Shown here: one piece after another, positions 23,095-34,109 of the stretch
How the letters are laid out: every line of letters starts with the position of its first letter
Position numbering within the stretch: position 1 is the stretch's first letter
DNA from: Liriodendron chinense
Lineage: Eukaryota > Streptophyta > Magnoliopsida > Magnoliales > Magnoliaceae
Reading direction: 5' to 3'
Assembly (NCBI GenBank): GCA_003013855.2
Contig: ML058505.1
Location: 2,852,001 to 2,916,000 of the forward strand
Length of the DNA stretch: 64,000 bases
Translations under genes and position numbers: made by a program
The notes under the pieces: generated by a model
The model's database searches: none
What the model was told of the DNA's origin: nothing
What the model saw: the letters and a program-made list of their open reading frames with translations, nothing else

Positions 23095-23843
23095 AGACTA
23101 AGCCCATTGCAAATAATTATTACCATCCAACTTGACAGTGGTAATCAACAAGGGGTGAGAATCCAAAGATCCCGCACCCGATCCGGATGGTATTTTGTCG
23201 TCCATATGGTCCATAAATATTAGTCTGGAGCAAAAAGGTAGTAGTGGAGGTCACAAGCCAACACAGGGCTGATTGCCGCACAACCGAAGGTCCAAACAAT
23301 GGTCCACAGGAGCAGAAAGGAAGGAAAAACTCAAAATCCAGCAGAAAGCGTGACAGACAGCCTTGCACGGACACAAAACATAGCCTTAAAAAGAAAAAGG
23401 AATGTAGCAGATATACACCAGACCTGCAGTGTATGTCCAAGAGCTTCAGGGGGCCAAAAAACGATGGAGCCGCACCTCTAAACGTGCCGGAAAACACCAA
23501 AAATCTCCCCAAGTTCAAAAAAAACTTCCATGAATATCTTAATCAGGTAAAACTAACTAGCCATAAGGAAAAATCCCCAAAAAAACTCTTACCAATTTGG
23601 GAGAAAACGCGAGAAATCGAAGAATCAGGGGTTTTCGCCGAATTTGAAAATTGGCCCAAACAGAGTTTAGATCAGCCCCAAAAATCCTGTAAAAATCATC
23701 ATAAATCTTCTAACATTAAGCTTCATCAGATCATGGTCTTCCCGATGTAAAAATGTCTGTACCAACCTACACTTGTTTGCTTCAGTCGTACGGTTGCTGA
23801 CGTCAACAGATCCTTGCAGCTTCAATCAACGTGAGGTCCTGTT

Positions 23844-23855
23844 GCTCTGATACCA
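23844..23855 (-). other. Primer-binding site of the Copia element
   Basis: The minus strand reads TGGTATCAGAGC, a perfect initiator Met-tRNA primer site, directly after the LTR end CTCTACT. Confidence 0.9.
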
Positions 23856-23897
23856 AGTAGAGGAGATAAGATTTGAAGGGAAAGAAGAGATGGAGGT

Positions 23898-23970
<73 letters not shown>

Positions 23971-24109
23971 GCTACCACACCACAACTACACTATTAAAAA
24001 TGAACTAAAGTTACAATATAGTACTCCGCAAGAGTATCAAACGCTGAACATGCACAAACAAGGAAAGACAAATAAGAACATTTACAACATCACCCCTGAA
24101 TTCTCTATA
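23856..24109 (-). repeat. 5' LTR of the Copia element with TG/AG microsatellite
   Basis: The 254-bp LTR includes a compound microsatellite: (TG)n at about 23901-23944 joined to (AG)n at 23945-23970. Termini on the coding strand are TATAGAG and CTCTACT. Confidence 0.88.
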
Positions 24110-24114
24110 TGCTC

Positions 24115-24775
24115 CTTGTGGAGGATTCTCTATTTTGGAAAAGTTACAAGTCCGGGATCTTCATTGTTGCATCTTTTTCTAGTTTATTGTTGGTTCTTCT
24201 ACTCATCGAGGTCTTTCCTACCCTTATCTTCATTGGCACTATGGGGCCCCTCCTCATGTTGCGGCTTTTGTGTGGCTTGTTGAGCGTAAGAATATTCTCA
24301 CAATCGATAATCTGCAGCGGTGATCCCTTGTGCTTCCAAATATCTGTTTGATGTGCATGAACAATGCTGAGTCTATCAACCACCTTTTTATACTTTGTGT
24401 CTTCATTCTGGAAATGTGGGACTTCTTCCTAGCTAGTTCTAATGTGGCATGGGTCATGCAAAAATCAGTTGAGGATGTTCTTTGGGCTTGGCATGGGGGA
24501 GGAAGTGGGAAGGCTGGTAAAGTCTTGTGGAGGCTCATTGCTATGGTAGTGTCTTAGGTAGTTTGGAAAGAAAGGAATGCGCAGTGCTTTCAAAATGAGA
24601 GCTCGTCCACCCGTGGGGTGATTGCTTTAATTGTTAATATGGTTAGGGAATGGGCCCCTTTTGATGCTGCAGCTTCAACCGCCTCATTTGCTTCTTCTTC
24701 TTGATGGCATTATATTCTTTCCCTGTCTTTCGACAGGTCTTTTAACAAATTTTGTTATCTTTCAAAAAAAAAGAA
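24115..24775 (+). pseudogene. LINE ORF2 C-terminus and 3' tail (right part)
   Basis: Frames read EDSLFWKSYKSGIFIVASFS, then ICLMCMNNAESINHLFI and VWKERNAQCFQNE, the zinc-finger-like C-terminal domain of plant L1-type reverse transcriptases. A short 3' UTR and a poly-A tract at 24764-24772 follow. Frameshifts near 24300 and a stop near 24557 break the frame. This is the downstream half of the LINE begun at 16255. Confidence 0.88.
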
Positions 24776-24789
24776 CAAGAAAAAAAATC

Positions 24790-26010
24790 CACGTTCATAT
24801 ATGATGATCATGTATAGACATTGTAATCCATGCTAACATTTGAAAAAAAAAAAAAAAATGAAATTTCTATGGATTTTTTTGTCACTTTGAGTTCCAAGCT
24901 GTCTTTGATTCAAGTCGAGATTTCTCCCTCAAATTCAAGCTTTGATTCAACAAAAACCACAAGGAGTGGTCGAAAACACTTAAGGAACCAAATCCCTAGA
25001 AAACATCAAAAATTTTTTATAGTTTTTCAATTTGGGATTTTTTTTCCCCCAATTTTCTCATGAATTTGCAGTGTTTTATAAAAGTATTCCTGGTATCGGT
25101 GATATTAACGCTAGTATCTCCAATATCAGGGAACTTTTATACTGTCCAGAGACTAAAATATCATTGTCATCGCCAAATATCACTAATAATATCGAAATTA
25201 TTAGCAATATTTTGGAATTTTTTATATTACGTGAGGTTTCAGTATCGCTGACTTGGTGATACCGATAATATCGATGATAGTATCAATAATATCATTGATA
25301 TTTGGAACAGTGTACCACTAAATCCAGGAAATTTCACATCACATTTTAATGAGGAACTTTTCAGTTTCTTTTCATTTCTTTTTTTTTCTTTTTTTTTAAA
25401 GAAAAGTAATGAAATTTTATAAAACAAAACTAGGTAGGAAAATACAAAATGGATGATGGGTCTTCATCTGATCAATACAAGGAGGAATTCTTCCCTCATC
25501 TTCCCTAGTAGGCCTTAACTAGGCTCCTTACAAAACCATTGGTTGCTTTAGCAAATTTGCAATTAACTACTTCTCTTTTTGAAAGACCTGTTCCACACTA
25601 GATGCTAAATAGTTAAATGTCTGGCTATTATGATTTTTTCCCCATTAGAAAGCCTAACATTCCACATGATGAAAAACTCTCCAAACTTTTCAATCATCAC
25701 CCAAGTGACTTCTAACTGCCCAAAGCCCGAACACATCTTCTCGAGCTGCATCGAGAGCACCTTGTTTCCTCTTCTTTATAATAGCTTTCTTCCCCTTCTT
25801 ATCTTTCAGATAAGCATTCTTCATCTCCCTTGTTTCTCTTGGGAAAACACCTCACAACTTACCTCTTTTTATGTGCTAAGTAATGTTTGAAGTAGGTAAT
25901 GCCCCTATTTATGCATTTATGGCAATAGTTGCATTCAATTTATGCCTACTCGCACCCACTCTAGTACTATATTGCCATATATTATCCTCAGTTCCATTTC
26001 ATTGCTAATC
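24790..26010. other. Non-coding, ATATC-rich stretch
   Basis: From about 25090 to 25310 the DNA is full of ATATC/GATAT words (GATATTAACGCTAGTATCTC, GATAATATCGATGATAG), suggesting a decayed palindromic element. Similar words occur at 15915-15960. No exon is supported. Confidence 0.4.
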
Positions 26011-26030
26011 AACTACTAACTTCATCTTCA

Positions 26031-26254
26031 CCACCAAACGGTAGCTCGACTAGCCAGGACACCTCGCCTCAGGAAGCGAGAGGTCTTGAGCTCGAAGCCC
26101 CTCGGTGGCCACCTCCCATTGACTTACCCGGTGCGTGTGGGTTGGAGGGTTTGCACGTGCCCCAAGGACCTCGAAGGGTGCTCCCTTTGGAGACCTATCT
26201 GAGGACCTGGTCAGGTGCTCTAAGAGGCCTGGATACCCCGGTTATCAAAAAAAA
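26031..26254 (+). mobile_element. tRNA-derived SINE with 20-bp target duplication
   Basis: Starts with a tRNA-like head (GGTAGCTCGACTAGCCAGG, A-box-like; GAGCTCGAAGCCC, B-box-like), has a GC-rich unrelated body and ends in an A tail. It is flanked by AACTACTAACTTCATCTTCA (26011-26030) and a copy with one mismatch at 26255-26274, a long target duplication typical of LINE-mobilised SINEs. The head suggests RNA polymerase III transcription. Confidence 0.85.
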
Positions 26255-26663
26255 AACTACTAACTTTATCTTCAACTAATAACTCTCAAACCCAAATGCC
26301 CTAAGCTCCAAGACTTCTCTAAATCTTCACACGTACCTTCCAACATACAAAGAGAGTCAAGACAACATTATTTTGAACAAATTTGATATGGAAAAATAAA
26401 ATCGAATGAAACGGCCTTCTTCTTGTTGTCCTTTCAAGAAGCAAAATCTTTAATGGGCTTGAGATTGATCTCCTTCCTGTCAAGCAGGAGACCCTGGTTG
26501 TTAGTGAACCCACAATACTGCATTTGAAGATTGAATATCCATAGGTGACCAAGTAGGAGATGACACACTCATATTGGGATGCCAGTCAGACCATACCAAA
26601 TCGGTGTACCTTGTCCTAATGAACTAGTCACTAGGATCAAATGGGTCACCTACATGATCTATT

Positions 26664-26945
26664 TGCTTAGTCCCACAAATCGTTGGGTTGTGGGTGGCTT
26701 ATAGCTTGCAACTGCAATTGATCAACCATTCATTGTGAAACTTTGTTCAAGTTATTGTTACTCTTGATGATGGTCTTAATCGGTTTTCCCTCACATGTAC
26801 CCCATGCTTAGTCCCACAAATCGTTGGGTTGTGGGTGGCTTATAGCTTGCAACTGCAATTGATCAACCATTCATTGTGAAACTTTGTTCAAGTTATTGTT
26901 ACTCTTGATGATGGTCTTAATCAGTTTTCCCTCACATGTACCCCA
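26664..26945. repeat. Recent 141-bp tandem duplication
   Basis: Two copies (26664-26804, 26805-26945) start TGCTTAGTCCCACAAATCG and appear to differ by one base (CGGTT against CAGTT). The junction TGCTTAG/TGCTTGA suggests slippage on a short shared word. Non-coding. Confidence 0.9.
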
Positions 26946-28414
26946 TGCTTGAATAACATTTGGCATACAATCAAGCCTCGTTCTCTTCTTCCTTGGGCAC
27001 AATCTCGAGGAAGCCTAGAAAGTCATTTTAGACTAGATTAGGTGAATTGTGGAGATCATAACAAAAGATTTGAGTGGGATTCGACGAATCAAAGAAGATT
27101 GAACCACTATGGGAATAATTAAAAAGGAAGGGAAAACCGTCATTTTTTTTTCTTTTCTTTTTTCTTTTTCTGATATTCTAATCTTTTTTTTTTTTTTTAC
27201 TTGTATTTCAATATAGTGGGCACTCGTTCACCAAATCATGTTTGATTTGTGTGCAATTATGGCCCATTTAGTTGACTTCAACGGGTCAAGTCGATGGAGA
27301 AATTCATACTAAGGTAGGATACACCATTATATGCATCTCCAAAATACAAAAAAAAAAAAAAAAAAAGATAGGTTCTTGAATATCTTATTGTTTTCCTTTT
27401 TCTGATATTTTTCCTTAATTCTTTGGCTTAAAAAAAATTCGACTGATATGGTCCAATACATGCCAATACAAATACATGATGCCTATATTGTATCATTTTT
27501 CAGGCCGACATGCCACACAATTTTGATATTTAAAACCATGCTCTATCCTCTCCAAAAGTTGTTGAAACATTTTCCACACATAATTTTGGTTTTCTCTTTA
27601 CATCTTTAGGACTATAGGAATAATTTTGGTTTTCTCTTGCCATCTTTAGGACTGTAGGAATGATAACACAGTTGATGAGATGTTTTGGAGAATGCTTCAT
27701 TGGTTTTCTTGTTTCTATTACTTTATCCCAATGGTTTATAAAGAGATGTACAACGGAGATACATGGGAGGTAAAGTAAAGGAATGGGAATCCATGGAAGG
27801 TAAATCAATTAAATCAATTGAAGTTGTCAAGTCCTACCTCAAACAATTTACTCTTATGGCTTTCGCTTTTGCTACATATTGCCCGCAGCAACTGCACCAT
27901 GACCGCCTTGGCTTACCTACTCGTTCTACTCAAGACGAATCAGCATGACATGAACTGAGTCACTCGCCTGAGTCAAGTGACTTTTAATTGCACAAAAAAA
28001 AATTTGCAGGTTGTGTGATTCGAATTCACTACCTCAATAAAACTGGCAAACACCATTTAAACTTTGTCAAGGAGGGGTTCTCTGTTATAAGCTGCATATT
28101 TTTTTTATTTTCGTCCTATTTAAGTGTCCATTATTAGTGTAATTAAATTCTTAGTTTAATTATTAAATATCGACTCTAGTCGAATTGAGTCTTCGAGTTT
28201 TCAAGTTTTTAAACTATGCTTAACCCCTCCCAACCCAAATACTTGTGATTGTTCACAACCTGAACCCAACTCAAGTTCAAATCGGGTTGGCATTTTTACC
28301 AACCTGAACCCGACCCAAGGACCTTCACAATCTGACCCAACCCGACTTGAACTCGGGTTGAGTCAATTGGGTTCGGGTTGATCTAAACTCAAGTTGCAGC
28401 CCTAATTCATGGTA
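26946..28414. other. Non-coding stretch
   Basis: AT-rich with T- and A-runs (27186-27199, 27347-27366) and a 40-bp near-repeat TAATTTTGGTTTTCTCTT at 27581 and 27621. From about 28195 to 28405 AACCCGA/GGGTTG-rich DNA ending GCAGCCCTAA resembles a decayed copy of the hAT-like MITE at 55199. No exon is supported. Confidence 0.45.
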
Positions 28415-28875
28415 AATATTCATTTGGCACCTTGTAATTTGATTGCATTGGAATCCAATTCACAATTACATTAGAATCCATGTGAATTGGAATCCTCAGT
28501 TGTGTTTGGTAGCTTGTAATTGGAATGCACCAGAATCCAAAAATTGTGTTTGGATGCCTATAATTGGAATGCATTGGAATTCTTTAGTATATTCAAAGGA
28601 ATGTGAATTTGATTAACTAAGTCAACTTTAATATCCTAAAATTAGTATACCTATGTGATATTTGACAGAATGATTGGAATAAGCCCATTGAAATATATAC
28701 TTTCACAAAAAGTGAGGAAATTCCAAGCCTCAGGTGGGCCACAAACTTAAGGATCACAAATGAGCAACTCGCCAACGTTTTTTAGCCGTCCATTTAGATG
28801 ACCAATGTTTGAACAGTTTGGATCATTCTATTGGTGTGATTTTAGTGATGCAACTAATAATTGGATTGTTTCGGG
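28415..28875. mobile_element. Second copy of the Tourist-like MITE seen in the chromovirus LTR
   Basis: The interior is parallel to 14250-14600: GTATATTCA, AATAAGCCCATT, GGTGGGCCACAAA, GTTTTTTAGCCGTCCATTTA, GGATCATTCTATTG all occur in the same order. The right end is lost. Confidence 0.7.
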
Positions 28876-29720
28876 AGTATCATCAGTCTGCCAAGTGTAC
28901 GGCAAATTAGTAGCGTAGCGACAATCCTTTGTGTGGAGCATATCCTAAACCCTCCAACCCATTGACCTGCACTACTGACATGCATGAACATTTTATTGGA
29001 CCTTCCAAATTGTCCCCCCTTGTGGATGGGCCATATCTTGAGCATCCCACTAATTGGATAACTTTAACCATCTGATTTTGCCCGTTATATTTGGACCGTC
29101 AACCATTTACCGTTCAACCGTCCCTTTGACAGTCACCAATTGGACGGTTAGGATCATCAGCTTAGTGTGATTTTGGGAATATGCTCCATCTACAATGGCC
29201 CTATAATTTGGGTTGTTGAGATTGGAATGCATAGATGCCACACACATACAATGGGTTTCATCCATTTAGTGAGGTCCAGCTAACCAGGTTTCAATTTTTC
29301 CCAAAAGGAACTCTCAAATAACATTTCTAGTTTATTCAAGTTAGGGCTATGCTGATATGATGAGGCTAAATATCTACTATACATAACGCAAGGAGGTCTT
29401 GAACATTTCTGCCCCAGCAATTAGTTTTCCTGAATGGAGACCCTTACATATTTTGAGGACAAAGTAAGACATTTTAATTAAAGTCCAGGTTAGGAAATTC
29501 AAAATGTGGCTGTGTCCATCGGGCAGCTCAAATTTTACCCTCAAAAGCTAATGAATGGCTTCTATTTTACCGGCAAAAAGCCTTAGCAGGCGCCAATTTT
29601 TCTCTCCCCATCTCTTTCTTCTTTCCTCCCTCTTCACATGCATTGGTGCACATGCCATACGCCATTGTAAGATAATAAGTGGGATTCGGTGGTATGAAAC
29701 ATGAATTTTTTTTTTTTTTT
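28876..29720. other. Non-coding stretch
   Basis: No exon or element termini are convincing. A pyrimidine-rich stretch at about 29600-29640 and a T-run at 29708-29723 precede the LINE debris. Confidence 0.4.
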
Positions 29721-29724
29721 TTGT

Positions 29725-30155
29725 CTATCTTCATTCTTGTCCTGGGGTCAACTTATCTCTGATGGCGGACATCCCTGTTGGTCTTTGTTACCTGGCTTTG
29801 GGAAGATTTAGTTCTTTTGGTGTTTCGTGGGTGATGTTGAAGTCGACTGTGGAGTTCTTGCTTGCTTGGCACAGGGGCAGGGTGGGTAAAAGAGGCAGGA
29901 AATTATGGAGATGGGCAATATTGGCCAGCCTTTGGGCCTTCTGGGGGAGAGGAGCAATCAATGTTTTCATAACTACCCTTAGCGGTGGATGTATTTAGAC
30001 TGGCTAACCTGGATATTTTGGATTGGGCGTCAAATTCCCCAATTTTGAGTGATTGTTCTCTTTCTTCAGTATCTTGTGCTGATTTATAATTCCTTTGGCC
30101 GATTTGGCCCCTTTGATCAATAAAATCGTAATCTTTCCTGAAAAAAAAAAAAAAA
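29725..30155 (+). pseudogene. LINE ORF2 C-terminal fragment with poly-A tail
   Basis: The frame reads VSWVMLKSTVEFLLAWHRGR and GRKLWRWAILASLWAFWGRG, matching the equivalent region of the LINE at 24115-24775 (SNVAWVMQKSVEDVLWAWHGG). A 3' UTR and an A-run at 30139-30155 follow. It is heavily 5'-truncated. Confidence 0.8.
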
Positions 30156-30733
30156 ATCGCAACAACCTTGGACTTATTGTGTCTTCTTCTTGCTTGATTC
30201 TTAGATTTTCACTAACAGTCATATTCAAGAATGATGTGTTTTATACTTTTATTCTATCTTCAAATTATTATGGAACTTCACAAGTATTGTATTCATCTGA
30301 AGTTCCTAGCACCTTACACATGACAACCTAGGACGTGTGCAGGATATCTGAGCAATGTATGAGGTGAGAGACGCTATATAAGATGATCCCAAAAATATTC
30401 AGGCTGTTCAATATTCAAATAAGCCACGAGGTTCTTTTTATGTCATACATGTGGCCTACTTGATAGTTATACTGCTTGAGATTATTGCCATACGATTTAA
30501 AAGATGGGTCCCTCCTGATAAACGCCTTTGATATCATGTTGGCATGTATGACTGTGTGTGCCTGGGTGCATGTTTTTCTTTAACATTTTTTTGGAAGCAT
30601 CTGTACCTTATCCAATACTTCCATGAACATATAAATTTGATTTTACTTATTATAATTGCTCTAAAGGATTAATGTCTCGAAACGGCATTCATGTGCACTT
30701 GTTTCTTAATCAATCTTTCTGACTTTTGTCCAG

Positions 30734-31358
30734 TTTTTCTGGGGTCTTGATGTCCCGTTTGCGGAATGCAGTTCTTGCCACAGGGCTTGTTAGCCTTCGC
30801 TGGTGGTGGCTTGGCATTTCCCTTCTTCTTGGCGTAAGACTTCAATAATTCTGTTTATGTTGCAAGGTTTACTTTAACCCTTTGAACAGTACACTCGGAT
30901 TTTCAGTTCTGATGAGTGGGGCCCATGGTTCAGTAATCCACCATGGGTAAGGTAGGCCTTACCCCTGATGGACACTGTCCAGAAGGACCACCCAACACTT
31001 TAAATATATGGCCTACATATGGATGGTTAAGAAGAGAAATACAAAGGGCCATGATTGGTGGCTAGGATCGCCTGGTCTGGGAGAGTCATGCCATGTTCCA
31101 TCAACTGCAGGGCACAATGGACCATCAATAGTCTGGATTAGTTGAGTCTCACTTCTCAGAACTGTAAAAAATTCATGCTGCAAAGCCTCAACTTGCAGAT
31201 CCTACTTTTCGCCTTCTTAGTTCATGGTTTGTTTATGAAGGACATCAAGGACGAAGCCTATAATCGACTCATCAAAGCCACTTCCACCACAAGCGACTTT
31301 TCGAGGGCCTTATGTGAACACCGGATCACGTGATATTGGACCGGACCATGGCACTTAA
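30734..31358 (+). pseudogene. Small plant-conserved, probably mitochondrial, single-membrane-span protein; frameshifted copy
   Basis: Exon 1 (30734-30833) follows acceptor TTTTGTCCAG and ends at GC|GTAAGA. Exon 2 (31250-31358) follows CATCAAG. Coding starts at ATG 30750: MSRLRNAVLATGLV, then, after skipping one extra A at 30792, AFAGGGLAFPFFLA, a hydrophobic segment. Exon 2 gives PIIDSSKPLPPQATFRGPYV followed by NTGSRDIGPDHGT and TAA. I recall small plant proteins with this pattern, N-terminal membrane span and a GSRDIGPD tail, thought mitochondrial; no function is claimed. Two defects stand out: the one-base insertion, and a TAA where relatives appear to continue with YPKK, as the following bases CCAAAGATGTGA suggest. 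Intron length is 416 bp. Either a pseudogene or a gene with an assembly error at 30792. Confidence 0.7.
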
Positions 31359-31426
31359 CCAAAGATGTGATTTGCCTTCAAATTCTGGCCATCTTGTCAC
31401 CGATGTAAACTTGCATGCAAATCATT

Positions 31427-31910
31427 TTCAATAGTATCTTTATACATGTTGTTAAGAACTTAATCAATATGCCAAAAGCCCTAGGACTGATGGAATGCAT
31501 CAAGTTAGGCTCTTTAAACCATTGGGATCATAACATTCCACTACGCTCTGCAGCTAACATCCACAGCGGCCCACTTTGTAGTGGCACTCAATCTGGCGAT
31601 TCTGGCCTCTATTCTAGGTAGCCCTTTCCATGGCATGGTGGCTGCACTCTGGTTATCTATTTTGCCCTTTCCACTTGGCAGCTGCACTCTGGTTGCTCAG
31701 GTGGCCTTTTCCACACCATGGCGGCTTTTACTCTGTTCCTAGTTACCCTTTCCATAGTTACCCTTTCCATAGGTCACTTGTCCATGACTCATAACATAGG
31801 ATGTGGAGTTGGCTCTAATAACAATTGTTAAGAACCTAAACAATACGTCAAAAGCCCCAGGACTGACGGAATGTATTAAGTTAGGTTCTTTAAATCATTA
31901 AATCTTTGGG
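31427..31910 (-). mobile_element. TRIM-like miniature LTR retrotransposon
   Basis: Direct repeats of about 85 bp, both starting TTGTTAAGAAC and sharing GCCAAAAGCCC-type and TTAGGYTCTTTAAA words, lie at 31429-31515 and 31827-31906. Left of the right repeat, GCTCTAATAACA is the reverse complement of a degraded Met-tRNA primer site, placed as in a minus-strand element. The interior has no coding capacity but repeats CCCTTTCCA words. It starts about 70 bp after the small-protein exon. Confidence 0.5.
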
Positions 31911-32476
31911 ATGGTGACACATATTGCACAGAAATTATCTTTTAGCATGAATTTCCGGTTCATCTCATTTTTTTCATTGTGTTTATTGCGAAATGGATTT
32001 GGTTTGTTTTTTCCCTCGTATTATTATGAGGAATATCCGATAAAACTAGTTTTATGGTACAATTAAGGCCTGGTTTGCCACTTAAAAATGATTTCATCTC
32101 ATTTTAGCTAACAGTAAAGATGTATTACAGATCATAGTTATGTAAGTTATGGGCATCAGTATTTAGAAATGCTCCAATGCTCTCAATTGCATCAGGTCAC
32201 TTGGATAGTCTAGTTGATCGATCTGGACTGCTCACCTAGTCAAGATCACATTTTATGGGCTACCATGAAAAAATCGCGCTGATTGGTTGATTCAATCCAT
32301 CCTTGATTTGGCCTTATTTTTGTAGCTGTCCTTTTACAAGCTATGGATGGGATGGTTACAGTTGCCTAACATGAGTAATTCTTTAGAATCATAGGCAATC
32401 CATGATGGTTCCTATTAAATGGATGGACCAAATTCCTAGCCCTACTTATTTCGTGCAAAAGATCTAATTGTTCACA

Positions 32477-32776
32477 AGTACTTTAAATAAGTTACCCACC
32501 CAGTCAATCACACAACACACCCACCCAGTCAGTCATGCAACGCACCCATTGGTGTTGTCATTGGTGTTGTCAGCAGCGTTGATATTTCACCACTGATAGG
32601 TTTCAAAACTGAGACCCCTTGTTGTCAGCAGTACTTTAAATAAGTTACCCACCCAGTCAATCACACAACACACCCACCTAGTCAGTCATGCAACGCACCC
32701 ATTGGTGTTGTCATTGGTGTTGTCAGCAGCGTTGATATTTCACCACTGATGGGTTTCAAAACTGAGACCCCTTGTT
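32477..32776. repeat. 153-bp tandem duplication
   Basis: Copies at 32477-32629 and 32630-32776 start AGTACTTTAAATAAGTTACC and end ACTGAGACCCCTTGTTG. They are nearly identical, so the duplication is recent. The unit includes part of a SINE-like sequence. Confidence 0.88.
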
Positions 32777-32820
32777 GAAACTCCGCAGAGTCTACTAACG
32801 AGGCAAGGCCCCGAGCCCTA
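32777..32820 (-). mobile_element. SINE head fragment
   Basis: On the minus strand CCTTGCCTCGTTAGTAGACT, followed by CTGCGGAGTTT, resembles the head of the SINE at 2575-2722. The body to its left is the duplicated 153-bp unit. Confidence 0.45.
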
Positions 32821-33310
32821 TAGTATAGTTACGTTGTAGGCTATGCATTTGAGTTCTAAGGTTGATTGGGGAAGTGACTTGGTCAAGTCAATCGAGTTTA
32901 TGAGCCGACTCAACGAGTCTTGACTAGTTAGCTAGCTCAAAAAGTTTCCAAGAGAAATGGCTCGAAATCTCATTGAGTTAACTCAGCTGAGTTCGGGTTG
33001 AACCAATGAGTTTTGGATCTATGACTATGGGTTGAATAAGATGGTTTTCTTTTTCGATTGGCTGGCCACATAAGTTACTTTTTCTACTTACAGTAGTAGA
33101 TAAGTAACTTATTTCAGATAAGTAAGGGCCTGTTTGTTAACGCTGAAAAAAGTCACTTAATGTGGAATTGAAAAATGCTTCGTGGTAAGTGGTGTTTATT
33201 AATCCTAAATTCGGAAATCGCTATGTGATTTTGCGTTGATTTTTTTCGGCTATGGAGGTCTAGCTTAATGGTGAATATGGAATGTGCTCCTACAAATTTT
33301 CCATAAAAGA

Positions 33311-33432
33311 AATAAAATTGCTTTCAAAATTACCCCTCACGATTTTATAGAAAATAAAATTGCTTTGAAAATTACCCCTCACGATTTTATAGAAAATAAA
33401 ATTGCTTTCAAAATTACCCCTCACGATTTCGA
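33311..33432. repeat. 42-bp unit repeated three times
   Basis: Units start at 33311, 33353 and 33395 with AATAAAATTGCTTT and contain ATTACCCCTCACGATTT. One G/C difference separates the second unit. Non-coding minisatellite. Confidence 0.9.
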
Positions 33433-33485
33433 TGGAAATTCTATCCTCACATGACGCAATATATTACCCAACTTTTAACATGTTT

Positions 33486-33893
33486 AACTTCTTTGGCCCA
33501 ACCATGATTTGTGTTAGATCCACACTGTCCATTAACTTTTTTTATCATTCTAGAGCATGAGCCAAAAAAATGAGGCACATATAAAGCTCAAGTGGACCAC
33601 ATCATAGAAACTGACAGGAATTGAATGAATACGGTTAAAACCTTCCTAGGGCCCAATCTTCATTAAGGTCACACGGATCGCAAATATCAGCTTGATCAGA
33701 GCCTTCTATGGCCCTAAGAACTTTTCAAGGGTAAGCACCTAATTTCCACTATTTTTTATAGTGTGGTCTACTTGAGACTTACATCCACCTCTTCTTCTTT
33801 TTTTCTTTTTTTTTTTTGTCTTATGCCCCAAAATGATATGGAAAAATGGATGGATGGTATGGATGAAACATATATATCCCAGTAGGACCCACA
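33486..33893. mobile_element. Foldback MITE, GGCCCACC family, copy 5
   Basis: GTGTTAGATCCACACTGTCC at the left pairs loosely with the right half ending AGTAGGACCCACATAGCCC. ATTCTAGAGCATGAGCC and TTATGCCCCAAAATGA are the paired inner phrases. Confidence 0.6.
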
Positions 33894-34015
33894 TAGCCCA
33901 TGTCAGGCCATCTGTCTTGGACCTTTTTAACATATTTTTGGTGAATCCTTGCGGATTGTCCACCCATGCTGCAAAAAGCAAGTGGGCTATTGGACAGTGC
34001 TTAGTGTGTCCCATC

Positions 34016-34017
<2 letters not shown>

Positions 34018-34107
<90 letters not shown>
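34018..34107. repeat. (AT)n microsatellite, about 90 bp
   Basis: An uninterrupted AT array between two foldback MITEs. It produces false reading frames of repeated Ile-Tyr on both strands. Confidence 0.97.

Positions 34108-34109
<2 letters not shown>

Larger units (their letters stand above)
16459..24109 (-). mobile_element. Copia retrotransposon (Ale/Retrofit-like) with non-canonical LTR ends, inserted in a LINE
   Basis: Perfect 5-bp repeats TGCTC flank the element (16454-16458 and 24110-24114). Minus-strand order is LTR, Met-tRNA primer site, gag with CCHC knuckle, pre-integrase domain, integrase, reverse transcriptase, RNase H, polypurine tract, LTR, the Copia order. On the coding strand the LTRs begin TATAGAG and end CTCTACT, so the terminal dinucleotides are TA and CT rather than TG and CA. 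The 3' LTR has collapsed to 30 bp and a ~2.7-kb block interrupts integrase. Confidence 0.92.

Noticed and set aside
23244..23750. 168-codon plus-strand frame
   Set aside because: Lies between gag and the primer site of a minus-strand Copia element; lysine-rich with no recognisable domain.
23803..24283. Frames with Thr-His or Val-Cys repeats
   Set aside because: Produced by the (TG)n/(AG)n microsatellite in the Copia LTR.
29762..29998. Host gene at 29762-29998
   Set aside because: The frame matches the LINE C-terminus at 24430-24600 and is followed by a poly-A tail.
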